NCBI GenBank assembly: GCA_029747015.1
Contig: JAKOGI010000085.1
Location: 62,001-126,000, forward strand
Direction of reading: 5' to 3'
Length of the DNA: 64,000 bases
DNA from: Carnegiea gigantea
Lineage: Eukaryota > Streptophyta > Magnoliopsida > Caryophyllales > Cactaceae
Below, piece after piece: positions 40,218-52,660 of the stretch (its first letter is position 1; the number at the start of each line of letters is the position of its first letter). The notes beneath the pieces are model-generated. The model saw only the letters and a program-made list of their open reading frames with translations. It was not told the DNA's origin and searched no databases. The position numbers and the translations under genes were made by a program.

Positions 40218-42563
40218 CATCATCATCATTATTATTAAACGATACCATCCTGAACACATGTTTATTGTTTATTTATTTATTTATCATCATCATCGTTGTA
40301 CCGACTCGAACCTAAATCATGCTAATCACCCTGAATTATTTTAATTTTAATTTAATTAAGTTGGACGCCGCATTGTAATTTAATATTTTATATATATTCA
40401 TATTCATGCAATTGCAGGTTGAATTGGCAAAGTGACTTTGATATAAAATTTCAATACGCTCCACAATAATTTACTCAAGATCATGTTGTCTTAAAATAAT
40501 AATGTATGAATGCTCTCTCGAGCAATTCACAATCACAAAGTTCATAATCACAAGCATGAAGAAAACAAAGGTTTGTGGCTAATTCATGATTCAATAAACA
40601 TAATCGGTTTCAATCCCAACCTAAGTTGGGAGATTAGCTATGCATCATCATCGAAATACCCAAATCAATTGAAGGAAAGAGAAACATGAATTACATAGAA
40701 ACCTAGAACAACAATCAAAAGTAGAGAGAGGGAATCAAGCAACTCACTTCAATTAATCATCAAGTAAATATAGATCGATCTTCCACGTAGCGAATTCAGT
40801 ACAAAGATGAAAGTCAAAAACACTGATGAAAACCTAAAAATCGCCTAAGAGAAAGTGTTTAAAGGGAAAACCCCAAATAATGCTCAAAACAGCCTCGACG
40901 AAATTTTAAGCCGCGCAGGCGGAACAGGGTGGCACGGCCATGCCATTTCACTAGCACAACCGGCCATTGATCAACATGTGGCACAGTGTGACCGTGCCAC
41001 ATCAATGGGCGTGCTGCATATTGGTCAGTCATGGAACGATCGTGCTTCCCGACATGGCCCCGAGCCTAATCTCTGGAACTTCCATGCGACGTCGAGCGAC
41101 CTCTTTCATGACTTTAAACTTGCCTCTTTGGCACTCCTTTCTGCTAATTATTATCAATCCTTTCATTCCTTCAGTAGAACTCCTAAAAATACGAAAAGAT
41201 ATTAGATGAGCGAAATATATACTAAAGGAGGCTGATATGAACATTTCTTAACAAGATCGGACATGAAAACATAGGCAAAAAGGGATTAAATCGGGGCCAA
41301 AATAAGGTCCAAATATATGCTTATCTCTTATTTGTCTCCAAGCAAGACTAGTTCACGAAATACCAAAGAAGGAGATAAACCTCTGTTTATGCTCTTCCTC
41401 AGGCAAGGGGTGGATAATTAATAAATAAAACCAAATTTTGCATCGAAAGTGGCCCAATCAAGGTGCAAAAGGTTTTTTAATAAAACTATACACCAACATC
41501 CATAAGTCCCCCTGCACAAATGCAACATATCAAATGCCCTAATATTGAAGCACATAACAAGACAAAAGATTCCTCAATAAGTGGTGAGTAAGTAAGACCG
41601 GTAGAACCTCACTTTAGGACAAACTCGAACACTCCTCTTAATGTGTTTAGAATATGTAACAAGGGCTCCATCCAATTAAGCAAGCTACTATAAGCTTGGT
41701 AGGGTTCTCGATTCTCCACCACTTGATGTAGAATGCAACATGCTAATCATGAGGACTTGTAAAAAGGATGTAATGAGGCCAAAGGTAATGGGTGAGAATT
41801 GGAGTAAATTTGAGAAGAGTGGAGCTAATAGTCAAAAGATTAAGGAGCAAAAAACACTTCTACAACTAATGATAGAACAACAACTTCACACTACAATTAG
41901 AAATTAAGCAACAAACCCCATAAAAATCTCAAGGGAGGAATTAAACAATCTTATTGCCTTACCCTTATGCCAATCACTTTATTCACAACTCTTCTTCTTC
42001 TTTCTTTTCTTTTCCCTTTTCGTTCTTTTTCTTTACTTCCCTTTTTTTTCTTTTCTATTTATTTTCTTTGAAATGAAAAAGAACATGTGAATGGCATGGA
42101 AGATACAAACTCAAATCACGAATCTCCCAAAACAAGCCACCAATAAAGTATCCAAGGTGAACTAACCTCTGAAGCAAACCCATCTCAAATAGAAGTGTTG
42201 CTCCACTAGACCTTGACAAGGATGTGGAGGATATGGATAGGCCAAGTATGTAGTGGATAGGGTGCAACAACAAAATGAGATAAAGGCTCAAAGGGCTAGC
42301 AAAAGGAGTAGTACACATCAATGGGTGGCTTTTGGCTCATATGGCTTATATGAAATAAAAATTGCCTCAATCATATTGACATATGCAAAATACTAAATGT
42401 GATTTCAAAGAGAACAAGACCAAGTTATAGAGATGCAATCCTAAATGAGTCATACATGAAAGGAAGTATGAGACTATATGTAATGAATAGTCGTTAGGCT
42501 CAAAGTCTCACAGGTAAGTCTACCACAGTTAAGCAACTTACTCTAAGATATGACCTACTTATT

Positions 42564-42793
42564 AAGGTCAATCAAGTCAAATCATATGAATCTTAAGGGT
42601 AATATGACATACAACATAGGTAGGGAACTACGGATGACAATGTTAAAATACAATTTCACAAAAATTCACACCATAACAGGCCAAGGTCAATCAAGTCAAA
42701 CTATATGAATCTCAAGGGTAATATGACATACAACATAGGTCCGGATGGCAATGTTAAAATACAATTTCACAAAAATTCACACCATAACAGGCC
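42564..42793. repeat. Tandem duplication of ~115 bases
   Basis: The unit beginning AAGGTCAATCAAGTCAAA and ending CACACCATAACAGGCC occurs twice (about 42564-42682 and 42683-42793) with a few changes and one 9-base indel. Confidence 0.85.
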
Positions 42794-43603
42794 ACACTTC
42801 AATACGAAACTCAATCAGACCAATCAATCATTACCCCTTGTGTTTTCTCCATGAGAGAAGTTTTCGCAACTTTTATTCAGAAATTTTTCCAAAAGTAACA
42901 AATCTAACTAGGAAAGAAATAAAAGATATAAATAATAATGATGAGAAGGGTAAGAAGTAGTACCTGAAAAACGTAGGAATGCCCAACTCGATCACTTCTC
43001 CTTTGGAGATGCAAAATATAACCTATATGCTCTGAACTACATACTCTATTAAAGGAAAAATGCAAAAACAACCTAGTAAAACTATACGACCTCCTATCTA
43101 TATGATGCAAATGCAAATGATATCATTCAACCCGTACTTCAAATCCACATTTCCATCCAAAGAGCTATAAGCTCATCCCCACATGCTTGAGACTTTCATT
43201 GTCCTCAATGAAAAGGACATATAAAAGGCCAAGGGAAGGGTATGAACAATAGCACCTAGGGGAAAAGGGTGGGCAGGGGCGGAGAAGACACACAGTTTTT
43301 TTTGTTTATTGTTTTATTTTTTTTTTCCGAAAGCAATGAAATACTTTGGTTTCCTCCCAAGAAGTGCTTGTTTAAGGTCCTTAAATTGACCCTTACCTCC
43401 AACTGGTGGATGATAACGGCATGGGAGGTGGGTTAGGGGAGCTGTGTAAATATGGAGTAGAATCCACTACCTCCCCAGTACAAGCAGAAGTGCCCCCAAA
43501 GCTAGCTAGGGTAGATGCGGAAAAGTTAGAAGAGCCCACATACCTCATACTGGTTCCCTCATCTCCATCGAATACGTCTATTCCAAAAACAGCGTTAGGA
43601 GGG

Positions 43604-44475
43604 CTAACATGTACAGGGGCTGCAGGAGGTGAGGGGATGACAGGTACTGAAGGTGGTGTGGGTGATGGAAAATAGAAATCCACTATCTCTCCACACATCT
43701 AAAAAGATATGGTGCCAGCCTGTACGTCGATCAGCTCCAACAGTAGCTAAAAACGGTCTTCTTAAAATAATATGCACCCGAGATTTCTCATCCATATCCA
43801 TGACAATAATATCACAGGGGATGATGAACCTACTTAACTGAACAGGAATATCTTCCAGGATACCCACAGGTTGTTTAATGGATCAATTTGCGAGCAGAAT
43901 GATTAGACTGGTGGGCTTCAAGTCCTGCAACTGAAACTTCATATAAAGGGAGAGGGGCATTAGACTAATGCTAAGCTTCCAGGTCACAAAGAGCTCCCTC
44001 AATCTGCAGATCTCTTATAGCATACAGGATAGAGAAACTGCGTAGGTCCTGCAGCTTAGAAGGTGACTGACTCTATGGAATTGAGCTGCACACCTCGCCA
44101 ATGGGGACCACTGAAGCTCCCCCATGCCCCCTTCTTGGAAAGAAGCTCTATCAAAAATTGTATGTAGGACATTGCTTTTTTGAGAGCTTCTAAGAAAGGA
44201 ATATCTGCATAAATCCGCTTCATCACGTCCAGGAATCTAACAAAGTTAGGCTCAAGCTAAAATAACTTAGCCTAAGCTACCCTCTGAGGGTAGGGTACTA
44301 GCAGCTGATAGGGGCGAATTGGAGGTGCAGGACTAACCTTTCCAATGGAGCTAAGACTCTCCTCTTCGTTCTGCTCATCAGTTCCTGCAGAATTAAAAAC
44401 TAAAACTATCTCCTGGAAGACCATCATAGGGCTTTCCTCTAACCCTTCACCTACTGCGGAAAGGGATACACGCAT
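43604..44475 (-). pseudogene. gypsy protease-region remnant
   Basis: The upstream frame has PYPQRVA and, in a shifted frame, FLDVMKRIYADIPFLEALKK, then a GILEDIPVQLSRFIIPCDI block and VMDMDEKSRVHIILRRPFLA (43867-43760). In plant gypsy polyproteins these precede and follow the retropepsin domain (the usual text is I-I-L-G-R-P-F-L-A-T-A-G-A). The catalytic aspartate block lies in a stop-ridden stretch (about 43900-44000) and is lost. The element is dead. Confidence 0.7.
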
Positions 44476-45017
44476 TGGGCTTCAACTCACTTTCAAAGTG
44501 CTTTTATGTTTTGTATTTTAGGTAAGAGATCAGTGAACAACTCTCCTCCTAACAGGCCAGAAGGTAGCAAGAAGTAGAAGAGGGACTTAGAACTTTTGCT
44601 AAAGTATGGCTGTCTAAATGCTCATAATGATTTTCAGACGAGCATTTTTAAAGATGTATATAACTTGTTTAAACTTTTGGGCAAGTTGATTAATGCTGTG
44701 TTCTGAGAACCCCTAACTAAGTTGTAATCTATATTCCAAACTAAATGGTTTGGGGAATGTATCTTCCCATCCCTAATCTTAATATACTTGGCGAACGTGA
44801 GAATGATGCAAGAAAATATGTAGTTCCAAGAAGCCTTGTTCGTTTCGAGACGACAGCAGTACCTTGCATTGAAAGACTTCCACTGCAATCGTAAATAACA
44901 AATTATTAAATTGAGATAATTAGGTAATTAGGAATTGGAGGCATTACAATCATCATTGTCATTGTCAGTATTATTAGTATTATGGAATTTTAGATGATAA
45001 TATATTGTACTTTGAGG

Positions 45018-45070
45018 GTACAACAACAATAACTTCCAGTATAGATCCGCTATCGCGGGGTTTAGGAAGA
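45018..45070 (-). mobile_element. RTE-type 3' tail, inverted
   Basis: The minus-strand reading gives CGCGATAGCGGATC..GGAAGTTATTGTTGTTG, matching the hairpin-plus-GTT tails at 40.2 and 51.5 kb. Confidence 0.5.
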
Positions 45071-45316
45071 TCCAGATGTAATATGCTTACCTCTTCAGGT
45101 ATCTCTGTTCTCAGAGAAACTAATTCTAATAGACCCACATAAATTTATAAATAAAATTGAACATCATTTTGGATCAGCACAAGGTAATATGACAGAAATA
45201 TTTAAAATAGCATAAAAGCCTAAAAACATCATAGTAGAGGTAGGTACCATACCTTGAACAATCGGTGTTTGGATGCTAATAACTCTATTGAGTAGAAAGT
45301 AACAATAACAATAACA

Positions 45317-45351
<35 letters not shown>

Positions 45352-45366
45352 AATAATAATAATAAT
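45317..45366. repeat. (GAT)n(AAT)n microsatellite
   Basis: A run of ATG/GAT triplets passing into AATAAT triplets. Confidence 0.95.
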
Positions 45367-47619
45367 AGTACCACACACAACATACTTCTACCATTCAGTA
45401 GCCAAAGGAATGGCAAGAACCTAACTACCTATGGTCCACAACCGTAATCCTTGATGTCCATAGACAATAATATATCCCAAATTTAAACTTAGACGTTCAT
45501 GCTCCGTAGTATTGGTTTATTTATTATTTATATACGAAAGCTGAGTTTGAATGTTTATTTTTATCAATGTAAATGCAATAATTTCACAATGATATACGAT
45601 TATATATGCTTAAAATGCAAGAATTTTAAACTATATGCAACTGCATATCTTGAGTATGCACTTACATTACCAACTAAAAATACATTCAAAACTAGTCTTG
45701 GTATATAAATAATAAATAGGTTCTTAGGATAGTGCATGGGCATCAAAGTTTAAAGTTGAAAGTAGAACTGTTCAACACCCCTAAAGTATCATAAATTATC
45801 ATACAAAATTCCTATTATTATTACTATCATCATCATTATTATCATGATCATCATCAGTGGTGGTGGTACTATTGACAAAAGGGGTCTAAATTCATGATTT
45901 ATTCCCCTCATCTTGGGCTTTCATGTAAGATATTGGAAATAGTATATCATTTGATTATGATTCCACCCCTTTCTTATTAGAATTAAAACCACAATTCCAA
46001 CAATATAAAACCCAAATGAGATCTTATTATAATAATAGTCTTATATCATTCATGCTAATTCACACTGAGGAGATATTAATTTGGAGATATTAGCTTATTA
46101 ATTAAAAATTGAAATTTTGCATTACGTTGAGACGCTTAAATTATTGTGCTTGAAGAAATTGGGGGTCGAATGACGTTTTACATTTAGAACTTGAATGAAC
46201 AAGATATATTGAGTTGCCACAAGAATCCAACTTTATTAGGCCAAAACAACATAATTGAAATTGTTCAACTTATTCAAGCTTGTCCATGGGACCTTGATAC
46301 GATTACACCTAGTACAAATATAAATTGTTTACACTCTCAATCAAAATTTTATATGGCCGTATTCATGTTTTATATTTTATTTAACGAATACAAAAATTAA
46401 CAATGTACCAAAAACCCAAAAAATGAGTTGTTGTAGTCCGTGTAGTCCTCGCAAAATTTGGATTCTGGTCGAATTCGGGTCCACAAATCAGACAACATCA
46501 AAATTCAAACAACAAATTGATGTACAATATTTGATTTTTTTCAGGTTGGACAATTTGTGCAAGACTAAATTCGGATCAAATCAAATTCGGACAATAAAAA
46601 TATAAAAAATATAGTGCCCGGATTTAAAATTCGGACAAAAAATTTATAACCATACTCGATTTTTTCGGATCAGACAAATTTAAGTATTCAGGTCGGACAA
46701 CTTTTTACTAGCGCTAAGTCCGTGCATCAACCTAACTATTCTGTGTTCCTTTTCACTGGGCTTTCTACCTCTTTTCCCTTTGTACTTTCACCCTGAAATC
46801 TTTGATGCAGCCATGGATGTCAATCACTGAGCTTTCTGTCTACTAATATTTAGACGTTGCAGTTTCGAAATACCTGTGGTGGAGAAGTGAAAGAATTTCT
46901 TTAGTGGAGGAAGAATTTCAATAGTAAGGAAAATACATATTGCGTTTTCGGGGGAAAAAAATAGTGTTTTTGAGAAATCCTGGTGGCTAGACTTTGAAAG
47001 TTGTTTTTTAAGAAATTTGGTTGTGCTGGGTTCTTCCCCCTAATTAGTGAAATGGAGATTTGGAGTTTGTATTATATCAGTTGGGATTCCTTTTCCTTTT
47101 GGAGTTGTTTACTGTATCAAACTGCATTTTCAGTATTAAAACAGGAAGTTTGATATATTATTAGGTGAATAAGGGAAGGAAATAGCTCAGGATGAAGAGA
47201 CTTGGGAGCTGATTGAAAGTCGAAACTTTCTGCAGACATGGCGCTTGGTTATTAAGATTTTTTTAATCACCACCAGCAAAGAGAAACGTTCGCACATGTT
47301 TGCATGGTTGTTATACTTGAAGGATGAAATTGTAACTTTATGATACGGTATTCTATCAGTTTTTGAAAATATCATTGTCAGGTGCCCTACTTTTTGTGAA
47401 ATTATAACTACGGGACCATGTTATTAAAATATTTTTAAAAGGGTTAATATTATGTGGAAGCTATTTTGAGGGGACCGTTTACTGTTTTCATTTTCATTTT
47501 AACCCTTAAACTTTTCATATTTGCATTTTAACCCGAATACTTAAAAACTTAGTTTCGAAAATCTAAAATTTGTGCATGTGAAAATTTTCTTATAAGTACT
47601 ACTTGAAGCCTTCTTTCAC

Positions 47620-47631
47620 CTGATATCAGAG
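47620..47631 (+). promoter_or_regulatory. Pararetroviral tRNA-Met primer binding site
   Basis: CTGATATCAGAG here versus the tRNA-iMet complement TGGTATCAGAGC: 10 of 12 positions from 47621 agree. In caulimovirids this site primes minus-strand DNA synthesis and defines nucleotide 1 of the genome. It lies just ahead of the first viral ORF, as expected. Confidence 0.6.
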
Positions 47632-47699
47632 TCACGTGACCAAAAATAATTAAGATAATTAAGCTAATTAATAATTAATTAAGCTAAATAACTGTGATT

Positions 47700-48060
47700 A
47701 ATTAATGCTTGAATCATCTCCTGCTTCCCCTGGACTGAATTATTCACACATTGTTCTCTCACCAGAAGACATTCATTCTGTGGCACCGTAATTAAATTAT
47801 GTCACTGATATAATTTTAGAATTAAAAGTAGAATTGACTAAAATTAGGATTGAAGTCAAGGAGCTTAAGAAGCAATTATCTGTAATCCACCTTTCTCTAA
47901 TTAACGAAGTTAGGCATAGTGAAAAATTCTTCTTCCAGTATTAGTACTCTATTTCAGCATAAATATCCTTTCCAAAACCCAAACAACAAAAATCCATTTC
48001 CTTTGCATGATATTAAAATCCAAAAAAAAGTAAGAGAAAAATCTGGTGAAAAATCGACCG
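47700..48060 (+). pseudogene. Small viral coiled-coil ORF remnant
   Basis: A frame near 47795-47930 reads LNYVTDIILELKVELTKIRI and KELKKQL, a heptad-like coiled coil of the kind seen in virion-associated proteins of caulimovirids. Stops precede and follow. The assignment to that protein is inference from position and heptads. Confidence 0.35.
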
Positions 48061-48099
48061 AAAAAGCAGAAGAGGAAGAAGAGGATGGGGTATAAGTAG

Positions 48100-49480
48100 T
48101 ATACTCTTAAAGAGCTACATAATATGTTCAAGAAAGAACAAAATTTGGAAGAATTAAATAAAATCATGTGCGCAATTAGTGATAAACATGATGTTTTATT
48201 TGATGACAATGAAGAGACAAATAATGTCCACTTAGAAGAAGAAATACATCAGCAGATGAACCTTATTAAACTAGATAATCTTAATGTGTTACCTTTAGAA
48301 GAAATCAGACAAAAATTGGATAAAAAATATGGTAAAATGGTTGTTGAAGATGAGATTAATAAAATTAGAGAAGAACTAGACTTAGGTGAGATAAAGACTA
48401 ATTTAGTTAACAATGTTGTCCCTAAACCTGAAGAATTTGGTGAATCTTCTAGATGAAAAACTCATTTTATAAGACCTATGTATGTTCCAGTAGGATGTAC
48501 AACCAATTTTTTCGTCGGGTTCATCCCGAGGTAAACTACAACCTTTAAAGAAGTTGGTCTTACTCCAATAGTCAAACCGGATATATTTTAAATATTGATG
48601 GAGCTCGTAATAGAGAAGAAATATTTGAGCATTGAAAAAGAGGAATGAATAGTATCTTAAAGGTAAACACTACATGAACTGCTGTAAATTTTCTAAATTA
48701 CATCAAACATAGTTTTTTTTGGAATTGTAATGATTCATTATATGGAGACGGTAAAAATACATTGAGAATGATAGAAACCCTAGTTGCAATGTTCAAAATT
48801 TATGTAAGGAAATCAAAATCGGGCTTATCGGAGCTAAACTTGATTCCGAAGAAAAAGCAAGAGAGTAGCAAAGAAATATTAATAATGTAGAATTATGGGA
48901 TATGAGATATCTGAAAAATTATATTGTTGAATTTAGTCAATATTATTATAAAATTGGGTATAATGAAACTAATCTTGGTATGCCTTATGACAAATTGCCA
49001 TATCTAATAAATTTCATAATTAATGAAAAATACATTACATGGAATACATTGCATAGCTTGAATGAGAAGATGTCATTGATACCCTTAGGTCAAGAATCTC
49101 TTATTTAAGAAAATGGCTCAGTGATCGATGTCTTGGTCTCCAAAAGTAAAAGAAAATTAAGAAACAATTCCTAAATTGTTGGGATTCACCACACTAATGG
49201 GGAAAAGAACCTGAAAAAAGAAGAAAAAGAAAGTTTTAGAAGAAAAAGAGCTTTAATAAGAAAAGAGGAAAGAAATACAGAACAAAATATTATAACAAAC
49301 TAAGTCCTAAAAAACGTAGATTTTTTTAAGAAAGTAGCTTATCGTCCTACAGAAAAAAAAAAACCCACAAATGCTGGGTATGCAGAGAAGTATAACATTA
49401 TACTAATGAATGCAAAAATAGGAAGAATAACAAGCTTATCGAGACCTTGTGTATCCTAGATTATGTTGAGCTTAGTGAAA
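48100..49480 (+). pseudogene. Viral coat protein (capsid) ORF remnant with CCHC knuckle
   Basis: The 110-codon piece at 48124-48456 is highly acidic (EEEIHQQMNLIKLDNL, EELDLGEI), typical of the coat-protein N-terminus. The segment 48480-49110 carries the conserved core in shifting frames, including YKIGYNETNLGMPYDKLPYL. Near 49372-49413 follows C-x2-C-x4-H-x4-C, the zinc knuckle that binds viral nucleic acid. A stop codon sits inside it, immediately before the histidine. An acidic tail follows. At least five stops or shifts break the ORF. Confidence 0.65.
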
Positions 49481-49522
49481 ATGAATCATTGGATCTAACC
49501 CTAAATAACAACAAAGAAACTG

Positions 49523-50240
49523 TTGAAATCATACTGGACAATGAATATGAAGAAAGTGATTATGAAGACCAGCCATATGATGGAAAGTGGCTCGACTAAT
49601 CTTAGTAATCCTCAAGGAGAAAAGTTTGTTGTAGACAATAATAACAAGGAAGTCAAAGGAGATTGGGTCCTTCCCATAATTCAGAAGGACATGATTTATA
49701 AAAAATCCATGTTTCAATTAAAGAATAAGTATGTATGTGAGATGATGGAAGGAGACTTAGAAATAAAAGACTGTGAATATTATGTGGGAGAAGTTAATGT
49801 CATTAATTGAAAAAACATTCTTAAGTATAACAAAGATAGAAAGTATAGATATATCCTATTGGAAGTATCCAAGTTCAAATTACTCCATTACAATATTATG
49901 ACAAAGATATTGATCTTTATACTTTGCTTTGTGATATTAGGCATGTCAAATTCAATAATCAAATTATCACAGGGATTAAAGCTAATTTATGTAATGGATC
50001 GGTAGTCACTGCATAGCAATCACAAACAGGAAACTACCTTCTTTTTAATATGAATTGTCACTTTGTCTCAAATGAGTGCAAAACAATTCTAGGGATTGTA
50101 ACATTCATTCCAATAGTGATTGAGAAAAGAATTAGATTCTTCCTTTTTAACCAACCGGTGTTTGTTATGACTCATTTTTTGTGTCCTTCCACAATTAAGA
50201 ATTATATTGGGATACAAGTTTTCTGTTCGATCAAATGACA
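49523..50240 (+). pseudogene. Viral movement-protein-like region
   Basis: Two open pieces (49523-49810 and 50050-50238), plus linking sequence in another frame, encode a block with IITGIKANLCNGSVVTA near 49960-50010 followed by LLFNMNCHFVSNECK. The pattern of a hydrophobic strand, G-x-K-x-x-L-x-x-G and then short beta strands resembles the core of 30K-superfamily movement proteins of caulimovirids, which widen plasmodesmata. The match is by pattern only. Its place between coat and polymerase is as in cavemoviruses. Confidence 0.4.
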
Positions 50241-50669
50241 CCACAAACTTAAAGGAGATACTACAAAACTAAGTCCCTATTCATGGGAATTGCAAATTAA
50301 ATAAACTCTACAGTAAAATGAATGAGGTAATTAATTTCAAAATAATATATAACATTATAATTAAAGATGAGCATTACAATGAAATAATGAGATAATTTAG
50401 CAAATGTTATATAATATTAGAGATTGGCAGTCAAATGGAATAATAAGATAATTTATCAATAAGAACAAATCATTAAAGATCAGTTAGCACGTGTGAGACC
50501 AACGTCAAATTCGTAGGGTCATGCATACCAATTAAAACTAACTATGATTACAAAAGGTACATTTTTTTCCTCCAGAGATTCCTGTTGGCTCAACTGTATT
50601 CATTATGCATGCACTTACTTCATATAGTCATTGCAGATTATTTCAATAATTTAACGGATGGTAGTTAGA

Positions 50670-51495
50670 CAAGAGAGTGCCCTTAGGAATCAAAGGTAAA
50701 GTCTATCGGATGGTAGTTAGACCGACTGTTCTCTATGGATCGGAGTGTTAGCCTCTAAAGAAGACGCAGGTCCAAAGGTTGATGGTAGCTGAGATGAGAA
50801 TGATCAGGTGGATGTGTGGTTTTACGAGATTGGACAAAATTAGGAATGGAGTAATTAGGAGCTTAGCTGAAGTGGCCCCCATAGAGGAGAAGATGAGGGA
50901 ATCGAGGCTCAGATGGTTTGGCCACGTAAAGAAGAGAAGTATGGCCGCCCCAGTGCGGAGGTGTGAAATGATCGTCCTCCCCGGTGGAAAGAGAGGGAGG
51001 GGTAGACCGAAGAAGAGCCTAGAGGAAGTGGTTAGAGAGGACCTGAGAGTTGTCGGTTTGACAGAGGACATGGCTCAGGATAGGAGGTTGTGGCGGGATA
51101 GAATAAAGGTCTCTGATTGTAGGGGACCGGTCGCGTAGGTGGCAGTAGCTTCGGTGGGGTGGGGCGGGTAGGGTTTTGGTGTGCTTGTCTGCGGGTCGTA
51201 CTTTCCTGGGATGTGACGGCATCGAGTGACGGCATCTAGCGCCCCTTGTGGGTTGAGGTATGTCTCTGCTCCTTGTTTTTTTGCTCTCCGGCCCATTTTC
51301 CCCTCCTTGGTTTTTGGTTTGCAATCGTTTTCTCTATAAACCTTTTTTTTAAAAAAAAAAAACTGTTTTGTGGGTCTTAAGGAATCAACCTATCTATGGG
51401 TAGAAATACCGGTAGGGGTAAGGTTGCCTACAGCTGGATTTCCCCAAACCCCGCGAAAGCGGGACCCACACTAGGAGTTGTTGTTGTTGTTGATC
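50670..51495 (+). mobile_element. 5'-truncated RTE LINE inserted in the pararetrovirus
   Basis: The sequence enters at about 50676 in the RT C-terminal region (GKVYRMVVRPTVLYGSEC). It continues in one frame through RMIRWMCGFTRLDKIRNGVI, ESRLRWFGHVKKR and RGRPKKSLEEVVREDLRVVG to a stop at 51138, the hallmark C-terminus of plant RTE elements. A 350-base 3' UTR ends in a small hairpin (CCCCGCGAAAGCGGG, 51451-51465) and a GTT repeat tail (51476-51494). The C-terminal frame (50779-51138) is unbroken, so it is younger than the virus it sits in. It is truncated and cannot move by itself. Confidence 0.85.
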
Positions 51496-51519
51496 GGTAG
51501 GATTCAATTGTCGGCCTAG

Positions 51520-52660
51520 ATATTATGTGAGCTTAAAAGACAAATTTGCCGAAAACTTCTTATCCCTTAAGATAAAAGTAGTTGGTTGGATATGAAAAGA
51601 GGAGGATATCCATTAAGGATATTTTAAAAAATTATCTACAAATTAGATGATACTATAGATTCAAAGACTAAGGTCATAAAGATAGAGGCAGAACAATTTG
51701 AAAGTCCTATCTCTATGCAAAAGATTCAGAGGATTAAATCCAATCCACAGGAGATAAAATTGATCGTCATGGATATCTAGTTTTGCCAACCATACAAAAA
51801 TCAATAAGAAAAATGTGATGAAACTTGATGAGAATGGTAAAATTATTATTAAATCTCAATTATCAAGAAGTATGAGTGCAAGATCAGAATGGCGAGAAGG
51901 ATCTTCTTCAACTAAAGAAGAGCTTAAAGAAGATGATACAATTAGTATGACCAGTGAAATGAGTAGAATGAGTTTTGAACCCGTAAGATATCATGTAGAC
52001 AGAAGTATGAGTTTAGATAGAAAAGTTATTGGGTACAAAACAATCATAGTTAGTGAGCCAATTTATGAGGATAAATTAGTCAAAAATATGACTATGGCGA
52101 TATGCTATGAAGTTACCAACACAAATCTTAATAGCATCTATATCCCAATAAATGTGTGCTTATAGGGATATAATAAATATGAATTGTGTATCTACATAGA
52201 TAGTGATTGTTTTATATGTTTTGGAAGAAGATCATTATTTCAAGAGTTTATGTGGAAAAGAGTTAAAAATCATTTACAAGTAAGGATAGCTGATAACAGC
52301 ATTATGAGTCACAATAAAGCTATAGAAAGGTCATCCATAGAATTAGGAGGAATCCAATGCATTATACCAATTCTATGGGCTACTGATCAACTCTCTCATG
52401 ATATGATTATTGGAAATAATTTTCAGAGACATGCACACAGACATAAATCAGATAATATTTACAATAAATGGCCACTCAGTTCCTATTGAAAAATTGAGTA
52501 AGGCTTACACTCATCAAAAAATTGAATTTACACGCAGCCAGCGTGGTGAAAAGGTAATACTTGCACAACGTGAGATAGCACTGACAATCTCACTACTTGA
52601 GTTATCTATTAAAGAATAGATTGCTAAACAACAAGAACAATTATACGAAGAACTTTATTA
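51520..52660 (+). pseudogene. Viral polyprotein N-part and aspartic protease remnant
   Basis: The piece 51815-52165 has a serine-rich linker (SRSMSARSEWREGSSS) and VIGYKTIIVSEPIYED. After a stop, 52184-52489 carries YIDSDCFICFGRR, the retropepsin active-site block with D-S-D in place of D-T/S-G, and HDMIIGNNFQR, the conserved flap-to-C-terminal G-N-N-F motif of caulimovirid proteases. The frame then shifts into 52410-52619 (LAQREIALTISLLELSIKE), leading toward RT. Confidence 0.7.

Larger units (their letters stand above)
40840..44480 (-). mobile_element. Decayed Ty3/gypsy element, reverse strand
   Basis: The 44480-43670 part reads on the minus strand as gypsy gag-protease (next entry). 43140-43230 contains the complement of the ATTGAGGACAATGAAAGTCTCAAGCATGTGGGGATGAG phrase, which in plant Tat/Athila-like elements follows the end of pol. 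40900-41100 has CACGGCC/GTGCC words like the leader of the 18.5-kb element. No paired LTRs were located, so limits are approximate. RT and integrase were not recognised. Confidence 0.5.
44481..47600. other. Intergenic, AT-rich, with repeat debris
   Basis: No gene was recognised. An inverted RTE-type tail lies at about 45018-45070 (ACAACAACAATAACTTCC then CGCGGGG). A (GAT)n/(AAT)n microsatellite lies at 45317-45366. Degenerate ATTCGGACAA-like words are scattered through 46430-46720, suggesting a decayed small transposon. Confidence 0.45.
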
